Assembly: GCF_007183175.1 (NCBI RefSeq)
Contig: NZ_AP019807.1
Location: forward strand, 248,001-312,000
From: Microbulbifer sp. GL-2
Lineage (GTDB): Bacteria; Pseudomonadota; Gammaproteobacteria; Pseudomonadales; Cellvibrionaceae
Length of the DNA stretch: 64,000 nt
Direction: 5' to 3'
The stretch's first letter is position 1; every line of letters starts with the position of its first letter. The notes under the pieces were generated by a model. The model had not been told where the DNA came from and ran no database searches. It worked only from the letters and a program-made list of their open reading frames with translations. This document shows positions 1 to 7,484 of this stretch, one piece after another. Position numbers and translations under genes: made by a program.

Positions 1-157
1 ACTCCTCAATGCCATCGTACACGTGGCCCGTTGTTTTATTTTCCGGTTCAGCCTGGTCGTCCACTGCAACTTTTCGGTTGGCGAACAGTACCCAGGTAAT
101 CAACGCCAGATTGGCGATGGTGAGCACAATTACCCACAAACTCCAGAATGTACTCAT
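1..157 (-). CDS. ccoP: cbb3-type cytochrome c oxidase subunit CcoP, N-terminal part
   Basis: This is the first 52 codons of CcoP, the membrane-anchored di-haem subunit that passes electrons to the CcoN/CcoO core of the high-affinity cbb3 terminal oxidase. The visible part begins MSTFWSLWVIV, has one hydrophobic segment at about residues 4-25, then an acidic stretch and the motif HVYDGIEE that is typical of CcoP N-termini. The haem-binding CxxCH motifs lie beyond the window edge. Its ATG shares one base with the ccoQ stop codon (TAATG), so translation is probably coupled. It is the last visible gene of a ccoNOQP operon. The identification rests on the N-terminus plus gene order. Confidence 0.87.
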   Translation of the reverse strand, partial: MSTFWSLWVIVLTIANLALITWVLFANRKVAVDDQAEPENKTTGHVYDGIEE

Positions 158-390
158 TACTTGTCCTGCCCCTGTTTTCGTTCAGTTCCGGGCTCTTCCC
201 CGGATTTGGATTCATCCTTCTGAGCGGCCGACGCGTCCTTATCGGCCTGTTGCTCATCATCGGCAAATGGCAAATTGGCATCTTCTTCGAAGCGCTTCTT
301 GCGCTTCGGAGAGAAGGCCCACCAGCAGATAGCCAGAAAAGCCAGAGAGCCTAGAACCAGTCCGATTTCCCGCAAAGTTTCGATAGTCAC
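157..390 (-). CDS. ccoQ: cbb3-type cytochrome oxidase small subunit CcoQ
   Basis: A 77-residue protein with one N-terminal membrane helix (about residues 9-26, ending WWAFSPKRKKRFEEDA) and a polar, highly charged tail. This is the usual layout of CcoQ/FixQ, the small subunit that stabilises the cbb3 oxidase complex in the inner membrane. The motif FSPKRKKRFEEDA with a following ANLPFADDE is characteristic of the family. It sits 18 bases downstream of ccoO and overlaps ccoP by one base, the standard position for ccoQ in a ccoNOQP operon. Confidence 0.93.
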   Translation of the reverse strand: MTIETLREIGLVLGSLAFLAICWWAFSPKRKKRFEEDANLPFADDEQQADKDASAAQKDESKSGEEPGTERKQGQDK

Positions 391-408
391 GAGCTTCCTT
401 CCTCGCTA

Positions 409-1026
409 TTAGCGTTTTTGGGTGACCAGAGTACCCAGCTGTTGCAAGTAAGCGACCAGAGCATCAATTTCCTTCACCTTACCTCCGGCGAATGGCTCGG
501 CAGCGTTGGCGATATCTTCATCGGTGTAGGGCACACCGACGAGACGCAGTGCTTCCATCTTGCGCGCAGTGTAATTACCGGTAACCACGTTATCGAACAA
601 CCAGGGGTAGGCCGGCATGATGGACTCAGGTACTACACTGCGCGGGTTGTACAAGTGAGCGCGCTGCCACTCGTCGGAGTAAAGGCCACCCACACGGGCC
701 AGGTCGGGACCGGTACGCTTGGAGCCCCACAAGAAGGGGTGTTCGTACACGGATTCCTCGGCCATGGAGTAGTGTCCATAGCGCTCAACCTCGGCGCGCA
801 GTGGACGCACCATCTGGGTGTGACACACGTGGCAGCCTTCACGGATATAAATATCGCGGCCTTCCAGCTGTAGTGCGGTCAGTGGCTTCTGGCCCGGCAG
901 GGGCGTGTAGTTAGCCTTGGTAAAGAACTGCGGAACAATCTCCACCAGAGCGCCAAAGCTGATGGCAACAATGGTGAAAAAGATCATCCAGCCGATGTTT
1001 TTTTCTACGAGGTCATGATTCTTCAC
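409..1026 (-). CDS. ccoO: cbb3-type cytochrome c oxidase subunit II (mono-haem)
   Basis: This 205-residue protein is the membrane-anchored mono-haem cytochrome c subunit of cbb3 oxidase. A single helix at about residues 12-32 anchors it in the inner membrane. The haem c site is C65-H-V-C68-H69, followed by TQMVRPLRAE, a signature of CcoO/FixO. The downstream RTGPDLARVGG stretch and a methionine-containing MPAYPWL segment supply the axial ligand region. Length is normal for the family. The gene is 11 bases downstream of ccoN and clearly part of the same transcript. Confidence 0.96.
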   Translation of the reverse strand: MKNHDLVEKNIGWMIFFTIVAISFGALVEIVPQFFTKANYTPLPGQKPLTALQLEGRDIYIREGCHVCHTQMVRPLRAEVERYGHYSMAEESVYEHPFLWGSKRTGPDLARVGGLYSDEWQRAHLYNPRSVVPESIMPAYPWLFDNVVTGNYTARKMEALRLVGVPYTDEDIANAAEPFAGGKVKEIDALVAYLQQLGTLVTQKR

Positions 1027-1037
1027 TGTCTGCTCTC

Positions 1038-2492
1038 CTATGCCGCCGGTACAGCTCGAACGGTGTTATCGGCTTGAGAATCGTTTACTTTCTGGGTAAC
1101 CGTACGGTAAACGTTGTAAGCCATCAGCAGCATGCCCACGAGGAACATGGTTCCACCCAGCCAGCGCACTACGTAACCCGGGTGGCTCGCAACCACACTT
1201 TCCACAAAGCTGTAGGTCAGGGTGCCGTCGGCATTAAATGCACGCCACATCAAGCCCTGGGTAATACCGTTCACCCACATCGCGGCGATGTACAGTACGG
1301 TGCCTACAGTCGCCAGCCAGAAATGCGCGTTGATCAGCTTGATGCTGTACATTTCGCGGCGCTTCCACAGTACTGGAACCAGGTGGTAGAGGGCACCGAT
1401 AGAGATCATCGCAACCCAGCCCAATGCGCCGGAGTGTACGTGGCCAATAGTCCAGTCGGTATTGTGGGACAGTGCGTTCACAGTCTTGATGGACATCATC
1501 GGGCCTTCGAAGGTGGACATACCGTAGAAGGACAGGGATACCACCAGGAAGCGCAGAGTCGGATCGGTACGCAGTTTGTGCCAGGCACCGGACAGGGTCA
1601 TGATGCCGTTAATCATACCGCCCCAGGAGGGTGCCAGCAGGATCAGGGACATAACCATCGCCAAGCTCTGGGCCCAGTCAGGCAGCGCTGAGTAGTGCAG
1701 GTGGTGACCACCAGCCCAAACATACAAAGAGATCAGTGCCCAGAAATGCACGATGGAGAGCTGGTAAGAGTAAACCGGTCGACCAGCTTGTTTGGGCACG
1801 AAGTAGTACATGATGCCGAGGAAGGCAGCAGTCAGGAAGAACCCTACTGCGTTGTGGCCATACCACCACTGGATCATTGCATCCTTGGTGCCCGAGTAGA
1901 TAGAGTAAGACTTGAACGGGGCAACAGGGATCTCCAGATTGTTAATAATATGGAGCACAGCAATAGTGATGATATAGGCACCGAAGAACCAATTCGCCAC
2001 ATAAATGTGGGAGGTCTTGCGCTTCATGATGGTGCCGAAGAACACCAGCGCATAGGCAACCCAAACCAGGGCGATAAGGATATCAATCGGCCACTCGAGT
2101 TCAGCGTATTCCTTGGTGGAAGTGAAACCCATTGGCAGAGTGATTGCCGCCGCTACGATAACGGCCTGCCATCCCCAGAAGGTGAAGGGGATCAGCCAAC
2201 CGCCCCACAGACGAACCTGGCAGGTGCGCTGCACCACGTAATAAGAGGTGGCAAACAGAACACTACCACCAAAGGCAAAAATTACCGCGTTGGTATGCAG
2301 TGGCCGCAAGCGCCCAAAGTGTGAGAAAGGCTGCCAGAAATCGTTGAGTTCTGGCCAGGCCAGCTGGGCTGCGATCAATACGCCCATGCCCATACCAAAA
2401 ATGCCCCAGACCACGGACATGATGGTGAACTGGCGCACGATATTGTAGTCATAGTCCGGCACAGGGCCGGTCTTTGCCACCGTTGTCGTCAT
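1038..2492 (-). CDS. ccoN: cbb3-type cytochrome c oxidase catalytic subunit I
   Basis: At 484 residues and with about twelve hydrophobic segments, this is the haem-copper catalytic subunit that reduces oxygen at low concentration and pumps protons. Visible signatures include RPLHTNAVIFAFGG (haem ligand region), WWYGHNAVGFFLTA (copper-B histidine region), GGHHLHYSALPDW and GHVHSGALGWV. All are typical of CcoN/FixN rather than of aa3 or bo3 oxidases. It is the first gene of the ccoNOQ(P) operon. An FNR/ANR-type site and a matching promoter lie about 100-155 bases upstream, pointing to induction under low oxygen. Confidence 0.97.
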   Translation of the reverse strand: MTTTVAKTGPVPDYDYNIVRQFTIMSVVWGIFGMGMGVLIAAQLAWPELNDFWQPFSHFGRLRPLHTNAVIFAFGGSVLFATSYYVVQRTCQVRLWGGWLIPFTFWGWQAVIVAAAITLPMGFTSTKEYAELEWPIDILIALVWVAYALVFFGTIMKRKTSHIYVANWFFGAYIITIAVLHIINNLEIPVAPFKSYSIYSGTKDAMIQWWYGHNAVGFFLTAAFLGIMYYFVPKQAGRPVYSYQLSIVHFWALISLYVWAGGHHLHYSALPDWAQSLAMVMSLILLAPSWGGMINGIMTLSGAWHKLRTDPTLRFLVVSLSFYGMSTFEGPMMSIKTVNALSHNTDWTIGHVHSGALGWVAMISIGALYHLVPVLWKRREMYSIKLINAHFWLATVGTVLYIAAMWVNGITQGLMWRAFNADGTLTYSFVESVVASHPGYVVRWLGGTMFLVGMLLMAYNVYRTVTQKVNDSQADNTVRAVPAA

Positions 2493-2598
2493 GTTTAAAC
2501 TTCCGTTGCTTTTTTAAAATCGGTTCCACTGAGCGGGACTGGCCCACCGCATGGTCTGCGGCAGTCATGCATGAACATAACTGTCACTTTATTGGCCA

Positions 2599-2647
2599 GA
2601 TAAGGATTTAAGCGCACCCCGCACTAGCCAAGAATGATCTAAATCAA
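2599..2647 (-). promoter_or_regulatory. Predicted FNR/ANR-dependent promoter of the cco operon
   Basis: On the minus strand the sequence TTGAT-TTAG-ATCAT (2634-2647) matches the FNR/ANR consensus TTGAT-N4-ATCAA at 9 of 10 positions. If it sits at -41.5, the start point falls at about 2599 and the hexamer at -12 to -7 would be TTAAAT (2606-2611), a fair -10 box. That is the class II FNR architecture. The site directly abuts the argG stop codon. The consensus is established knowledge; the start point is inferred. Confidence 0.72.
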
Positions 2648-3868
2648 CTAAATCAATTTTCTTCCCTTACCGGCTGCGATACGCAGACGCAGGGCATTAA
2701 GCTTGATAAAGCCCTCGGCATCCTTCTGGTCGTAGGCCCCGGCATCATCCTCAAAGGTCGCAATACGCTCATCGAAGAGACTGTCCGCAGAGCGGCGGCC
2801 CACGGCACTCACACTGCCCTTGTACAATTTGAGACGCACTTCGCCGTTCACCACCAGCTGGGATTCATCGATCGCAGCCTGCAACATGCGGCGCTCCGGT
2901 GACCACCAGTAGCCGTTATAGATCAGGTCAGCGTAGCGCGGCATCAGGGAATCTTTCATATGCGCCACTTCGCGATCCAGGGTGATCGATTCGATCGCGC
3001 GGTGGGCCTTCAGCAAGATAGTACCGCCTGGGGTTTCGTAACAGCCGCGGGACTTCATACCCACGTAGCGGTTTTCAACAATATCCAGGCGGCCGATACC
3101 ATTGGCGCCGCCCATCTTGTTTAAGGTTTCCAATAGAACCGCCGGGCTCATCCGCTCGCCGTCGATCGCTACCGGATCGCCTTTTTCAAAAGCGATAGTG
3201 ATATAGGTGGGCTCTTCCGGCGCAGCCTCAGGGCTTACGCTCCAGCGCCACATATCCTCTTCGGCTTCCGCCCACGGATCTTCAAGGTTGCCGCCCTCAT
3301 AGGAGATATGCAGCAGGTTGGCATCCATTGAGTAAGGGGACTTCTTCTTACCAGAGGAGAAGTCCACCGGAATTTTGTGCTGTTCGCAATACTGCATCAG
3401 CTTTTCGCGGGAATTCAGGTCCCACTCACGCCAGGGCGCAATCACCTGGATGCCCGGCTTCAATGCGTAGGCGCCCAATTCAAAGCGCACCTGGTCGTTA
3501 CCTTTACCAGTAGCGCCATGGGAAATGGCATCAGCACCGGTTTCGTTGGCAATTTCAATCAGGCGCTTGGCGATCAGTGGGCGCGCAATGGAGGTACCCA
3601 ACAGGTACTCACCCTCGTAAATAGCGTTGGCACGGAACATCGGGAAGACATAATCGCGCACATACTCTTCGCGCAGGTCATCGATGTAAATCTCTTTAAC
3701 GCCCAGGGCCTCGGCCTTGGCTCGCGCCGGCTCGACTTCCTCACCCTGGCCGATATCGGCAGTAAAAGTTACCACCTCACAGCCGTAAGTTTCCTGCAGC
3801 CAGCGCACAATCACCGACGTGTCCAATCCGCCGGAATATGCCAGTACTACCTTCTCGATTTTGCTCAT
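2648..3868 (-). CDS. argG: Argininosuccinate synthase
   Basis: This 406-residue enzyme condenses citrulline and aspartate with ATP to give argininosuccinate, the penultimate step of arginine synthesis. The ATP-pyrophosphatase loop AYSGGLDTS is at residues 10-18. Other family signatures are SHGATGKGNDQVRFELG and GRLDIVENRYVGMKSRG. Length fits the roughly 400-residue type found in Pseudomonas and Bacillus. The start is the ATG at 3868, before SKIEKVVLAYSGG, because AGAGGAT lies just upstream; an in-frame extension of 15 codons further upstream lacks family similarity. It stands alone, convergent with nothing and divergent from pyrC. A 23-bp palindrome at 3987-4009 could be its operator. Confidence 0.96.
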   Translation of the reverse strand: MSKIEKVVLAYSGGLDTSVIVRWLQETYGCEVVTFTADIGQGEEVEPARAKAEALGVKEIYIDDLREEYVRDYVFPMFRANAIYEGEYLLGTSIARPLIAKRLIEIANETGADAISHGATGKGNDQVRFELGAYALKPGIQVIAPWREWDLNSREKLMQYCEQHKIPVDFSSGKKKSPYSMDANLLHISYEGGNLEDPWAEAEEDMWRWSVSPEAAPEEPTYITIAFEKGDPVAIDGERMSPAVLLETLNKMGGANGIGRLDIVENRYVGMKSRGCYETPGGTILLKAHRAIESITLDREVAHMKDSLMPRYADLIYNGYWWSPERRMLQAAIDESQLVVNGEVRLKLYKGSVSAVGRRSADSLFDERIATFEDDAGAYDQKDAEGFIKLNALRLRIAAGKGRKLI

Positions 3869-3986
3869 TGCTATCCTCTGCTGCCGGGAACACGCCATCA
3901 CAACATTAGGCACAGCGATATGGATCGCCTATTGCGCGAATTAATGTCGGTCTGGGGGAGTTATTCTTGGAGGTATACCCAGGGTC

Positions 3987-4009
3987 GGTATTATGGGCAC
4001 AATAATACC
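3987..4009. promoter_or_regulatory. Perfect inverted repeat between argG and pyrC
   Basis: GGTATTAT and ATAATACC form perfect 8-base arms around a 7-base spacer (GGGCACA). The element lies in the 318-base divergent region, about 120 bases before argG and 180 bases before pyrC. Symmetry and position suggest an operator for a dimeric regulator. It does not resemble the ArgR consensus, and I cannot name the protein. The rest of the intergenic region holds no gene. Confidence 0.45.
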
Positions 4010-4186
4010 CACACTGTTTATCGGGGCGCGATTGTAGCGCCTCTGCTCGCGATCGACTAGCGCCAAGGCACTTGTCGACACAATTGATTAATTTTCAATC
4101 TTTTTGTGCATCGCAATTTCACCCCGTATCGGGTAGCATGCGCGCCGCACAACGACTCACTACAGCGTTCAAGACTACGGAGTACC

Positions 4187-5218
4187 ATGACGGAGCAAAT
4201 CACTCTTCGCGCCCCCGACGACTGGCATATTCACCTGCGTGACGGGAGCGCTCTAGAACGCACCGTTGGCGATGCCGCCCGACAATTTCACCGCGCAATT
4301 GTGATGCCCAACCTGGTACCACCTGTCACCAACGCCGACATGGCCCAGGCCTATCGCGAGCGCATCCGTGCGCAGATTCCAACCGGCTGCGTTTTTGAGC
4401 CGCTGATGGTCATTTACCTGACCGATAAGACCGATGCCGAAGTCATCCGTCAGGCCCACGCCTCCGGTGTGATCGCAGCCAAATTGTACCCAGCCGGCGC
4501 GACCACCAACTCCGATTCCGGGGTCACCGATATCACCAATATTTACCCCGCCCTGGAGGAAATGCAGGCCTGCGGCATGAAGCTGCTGCTGCACGGGGAA
4601 GTAACCACCAGTGATATCGATATTTTCGACCGCGAACATGTTTTTATTGAGAAAACCCTATCACGCCTGGTAGACGATTTTCCCACACTTAAAATAGTGC
4701 TTGAGCACATCACTACGTCAAATGCCGTAGAGTTTGTTAAAAATGCCCGTGAAGGTGTTGCGGCGACGATTACCGCCCACCACCTGTTATATAACCGCAA
4801 CCACATGCTGGTTGGCGGCATTCGTCCGCACTTCTACTGCCTGCCAATCCTAAAGCGCGGCGAGCACCAATCGGCATTGATAGAGGCGGCCACCAGCGGT
4901 AGCCCGAAGTTTTTCCTCGGCACCGATTCGGCTCCTCACGCGCACCACAAAAAAGAGCACGAGTGCGGCTGTGCCGGTTGCTATACCGCCTACTCCGCTA
5001 TCGAACTGTACGCGGAGGCGTTTGAGCGCGAGGGCAAACTGGATAAGCTCGAAGGCTTTGCCAGTAATTTCGGCCCTGACTTTTACGGCCTGCCCCGCAA
5101 TGAAGGCACCATTACCCTGGTGAAGCAGCCTTGGGACTTACCGGAAAGTTTGGCTATGGGGGGTGAAAAACTGATCCCCCTGGCTGCCGGTGAAACCCTG
5201 AACTGGAAACTCGTATAA
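4187..5218 (+). CDS. pyrC: Dihydroorotase (class II, PyrC)
   Basis: A 343-residue zinc enzyme that cyclises carbamoyl-aspartate to dihydroorotate in pyrimidine synthesis. The metal-binding motif H14-I-H16-L sits in DDWHIHLRDG. The carboxylated lysine is in AAKLYPAGATTNS, further ligands are in LLLHGEV and LEHITT, and the catalytic aspartate is in FLGTDSAPH. All are typical of the E. coli-like class. The ATG at 4187 is chosen because CGGAG lies 5-9 bases upstream and family similarity begins there; 27 upstream in-frame codons look non-coding. A small hairpin follows the gene and rnt comes 94 bases later on the same strand. Confidence 0.96.
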   Translation: MTEQITLRAPDDWHIHLRDGSALERTVGDAARQFHRAIVMPNLVPPVTNADMAQAYRERIRAQIPTGCVFEPLMVIYLTDKTDAEVIRQAHASGVIAAKLYPAGATTNSDSGVTDITNIYPALEEMQACGMKLLLHGEVTTSDIDIFDREHVFIEKTLSRLVDDFPTLKIVLEHITTSNAVEFVKNAREGVAATITAHHLLYNRNHMLVGGIRPHFYCLPILKRGEHQSALIEAATSGSPKFFLGTDSAPHAHHKKEHECGCAGCYTAYSAIELYAEAFEREGKLDKLEGFASNFGPDFYGLPRNEGTITLVKQPWDLPESLAMGGEKLIPLAAGETLNWKLV

Positions 5219-5235
5219 TTCCGGCTTGAGCCTTC

Positions 5236-5252
5236 GCGGGCCCAGAGCCCGC
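5236..5252 (+). other. GC-rich hairpin after pyrC
   Basis: GCGGGC and GCCCGC pair around a 5-base loop just after the pyrC stop codon. There is no following run of T, so this is at best a weak or Rho-assisted terminator or an mRNA stabiliser. Confidence 0.3.
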
Positions 5253-5312
5253 TGATACCCAGCCCCGCCGGATACAGACACCCGACACAACTGAGATTTA
5301 CAAGGACCCAAA

Positions 5313-5987
5313 GTGACTCCCGCGGAAGAACCAACAGGACCCAAAAGCCCCCTCGCCCAGCGGTTTCGCGGCTTCCTGCCGGTTGTTATCGACCTGGAAA
5401 CCGGCGGCTTTAATGCGCGCACCGATGCCCTGCTGGAGATTTCGGCGGTTATCCTGGATATGGATGAGGAAGGCAACCTCTTCCCCTTTGAGACCCACAG
5501 CTTTCACCTGGAACCCTTCGAGGGCGCCAACGTGGAGCAGTCGGCCCTGGACTTTATTGGCATTGATCTGGAGTCCCCCGATCGTGAGGCATGGCCGGAA
5601 GAAATCGCCCTGCCCGAACTGTTCCGCAAAATCCGCAGCGCAGTAAAAAAACACAGCTGCACCCGCGCCATTGTGGTTGCCCACAATGCCCATTTTGATT
5701 TGGGCTTTGTCAACGCAGTGGTTGAGCGGACCGGGATTAAGCGCAACCCCTTTCACCCCTTTTCCTGCTTCGATACAGCCAGCCTTGCCGGGCTTGCCTA
5801 CGGTCAAACGGTGCTGGCCAAAGCCTGCCAGGTAGCCGGTATTGAGTTTGATAACAGCTGCGCTCACTCCGCCGAGTACGATGCAGAGAAAACCGCAACC
5901 CTGTTCTGTGGAATCGTCAATAAGTGGCGGGAGATGGGCGGCTGGCCGCTGGCCATCGAAGCGACTGCGGAGCAGGAAGCGGAATAG
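5313..5987 (+). CDS. rnt: Ribonuclease T
   Basis: This 224-residue DEDDh 3'-5' exonuclease trims tRNA and other stable RNA 3' ends and turns over the tRNA CCA end. Exo motif I is D27-L-E29-T-G-G. Motif II is in VVAHNAHFDLGF. Motif III is H185-S-A-E-Y-D190. The terminal stretch CGIVNKWREMGGWP is a recognisable RNase T ending. The start is GTG at 5313 with AAGGA just upstream. The N-terminus is about 15 residues longer than in E. coli RNase T and contains several prolines. Confidence 0.95.
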   Translation: MTPAEEPTGPKSPLAQRFRGFLPVVIDLETGGFNARTDALLEISAVILDMDEEGNLFPFETHSFHLEPFEGANVEQSALDFIGIDLESPDREAWPEEIALPELFRKIRSAVKKHSCTRAIVVAHNAHFDLGFVNAVVERTGIKRNPFHPFSCFDTASLAGLAYGQTVLAKACQVAGIEFDNSCAHSAEYDAEKTATLFCGIVNKWREMGGWPLAIEATAEQEAE

Positions 5988-6137
5988 CACCCGCGAGTCA
6001 GATTACCTTTTCACGACAACTTTGCCGTCACACCCGACGGCAAACTGTACGCTGTGTGCAGCGCTTAAGCGTTTGGGTGATTTTTTGTGCAAAACCCTGT
6101 ATGATGACTGGCCTACACAAAAAACCGGACAGTTATC

Positions 6138-6332
6138 GTGGCCAAAAAAGCATCCTCGTCTTCCAGTCGCAAGCAGCCTACTCCCCTAGAGACTAGCCAG
6201 AGTATTGACGCGCAGGTGCAGGCTTTTCTGGCAAAGGGCGGAGAGATCGAGCAGATCCCCAAGGGAGTCAGCGGCCAGACCAATACCTCCGGGCCCAAGC
6301 ATATTACCCTGGGCAAGAAGCCCCGAAGCTAA
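6138..6332 (+). CDS. Small basic conserved protein of unknown function
   Basis: A 64-residue protein starting at GTG, with a lysine- and serine-rich N-terminus, a central segment SIDAQVQAFLAKGGEIEQIPKGVSGQ and a basic C-terminal KKPRS. I do not recognise a named family; the AFLAKGG-IEQIPKGVSG pattern looks like short conserved proteins found in marine gammaproteobacteria. It has no membrane segment or signal peptide. A hairpin terminator follows. It lies between rnt and the convergent secF. Coding is supported by the amino-acid composition and the terminator. Function is unknown. Confidence 0.62.
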   Translation: MAKKASSSSSRKQPTPLETSQSIDAQVQAFLAKGGEIEQIPKGVSGQTNTSGPKHITLGKKPRS

Positions 6333-6374
6333 TTCCGGGCTGTACAGTTCTGCCACCTGCCTCACAACTGAAAA

Positions 6375-6419
6375 ACCCCGGTTCCAACACCTACCGTCTG
6401 TAAGCATCGCAACCGGGGT
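6375..6419. repeat. Long-loop inverted repeat before the secF terminator
   Basis: ACCCCGGTT (6375-6383) and AACCGGGGT (6411-6419) form perfect 9-base arms with a 27-base loop. The element lies 6 bases from a second hairpin at 6426-6450 in the convergent gap. No T run follows it. It may be a processing or stabilising structure. Confidence 0.5.
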
Positions 6420-6425
6420 CATCAA

Positions 6426-6450
6426 AAAAGGCCGCACGAAGCGGCCTTTT
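6426..6450. terminator. Bidirectional rho-independent terminator
   Basis: AAAAGGCCGC (6426-6435) and GCGGCCTTTT (6441-6450) are perfect 10-base arms with loop ACGAA. The A run on one side and T run on the other make it work in both directions, ending the small plus-strand gene and secF on the minus strand. Confidence 0.9.
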
Positions 6451-6471
6451 GACTTTAAGGTCAGGCCTGAA

Positions 6472-7473
6472 TCAGGGCATCTCCTCCAACTCAGCACCTT
6501 CCTTCACTGGTGGCATCAGATCTTCCTTGGAGATCTTCAGCCCCATCAGCACGTTCGCAGCTACGTACACAGAAGAGTAAGTACCCACAACCACGCCGAC
6601 AATCAACGCCAGGGAGAAGTTATGGATCAGCTCCCCGCCGAAGAACTGCAATGCCCATAGCACCAGCAAGGTAGTAAAAGAGGTCATGAAGGTACGACCC
6701 AGGGTCTGACTGATAGAGATATTGATAATCTCCTCAGACTCAGCCTTGCGTACTTTGCGGAAGTTCTCGCGGATACGGTCGGATACCACGATGGTGTCGT
6801 TCAGTGAGTAACCGATCACTGCCAGCACCGCAGCCAGCACGGTTAGATCGAAGTCCAACCCCATCAAGGCAAAGAAGCCCAGCACAATAATGACATCGTG
6901 CCCCAATGCCGCAACCGCGCCAAAGGAGAACTTGTACTGGAAGCGCAGGGCTACGTAGATCATCACCAGAGCCAGTGCCACCAGCATGCCCAGGCCGCCA
7001 TCATCGCGCAGCTCAGCACCAACTTGTGGCCCCACCATTTCTACACGGCGCAGGGTGACAGTACCATCGCTGCCCGCACGCAGCACATCTACCACTTTAT
7101 CGCCGATCGGAGTTACGGCTTCCTGGTCAGTGGCACTGATCTGGGTTTCCTCTTCGGTCACCTCAGGGGGCAACTTGATCATCAGCTCGGTATCGGAGCC
7201 GTAATTCACCACTGTGGCACCGTCATAGCCGGCATTTTCCAGCTGGTCGCGCACATCGGTAATGAACGGCGCAACCTCATAACCCACTTCAACCTGGGTA
7301 CCACCGGTAAAATCCAGGCCGAACTTCAAGCCCTTGGCCGCCAGAATACCTATCGATACCAGCACCAGGACAACCGAAATTACCGCGGCAATTTTGCGCC
7401 AGCGCATAAAGTCATAAACGCGCTTGCCCATGTACTCGGTGATCTTACCGTTTTCCACTTTGGTCTCAATCAT
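6472..7473 (-). CDS. secF: Protein translocase subunit SecF
   Basis: A 333-residue inner-membrane protein that works with SecD to use the proton gradient for late steps of Sec export. It has a first helix at about residues 28-48, a periplasmic loop, then five more helices. Family motifs are KFGLDFTGGTQVEVG, the LRFQYKFSFGAVAALGHDV segment and GYSLNDTIVVSDRIREN. Length is normal. The ATG at 7473 is 11 bases downstream of the secD stop, so the two are co-transcribed. A bidirectional terminator follows. Confidence 0.96.
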   Translation of the reverse strand: MIETKVENGKITEYMGKRVYDFMRWRKIAAVISVVLVLVSIGILAAKGLKFGLDFTGGTQVEVGYEVAPFITDVRDQLENAGYDGATVVNYGSDTELMIKLPPEVTEEETQISATDQEAVTPIGDKVVDVLRAGSDGTVTLRRVEMVGPQVGAELRDDGGLGMLVALALVMIYVALRFQYKFSFGAVAALGHDVIIVLGFFALMGLDFDLTVLAAVLAVIGYSLNDTIVVSDRIRENFRKVRKAESEEIINISISQTLGRTFMTSFTTLLVLWALQFFGGELIHNFSLALIVGVVVGTYSSVYVAANVLMGLKISKEDLMPPVKEGAELEEMP

Positions 7474-7484
7474 GGCCAGTCCCC

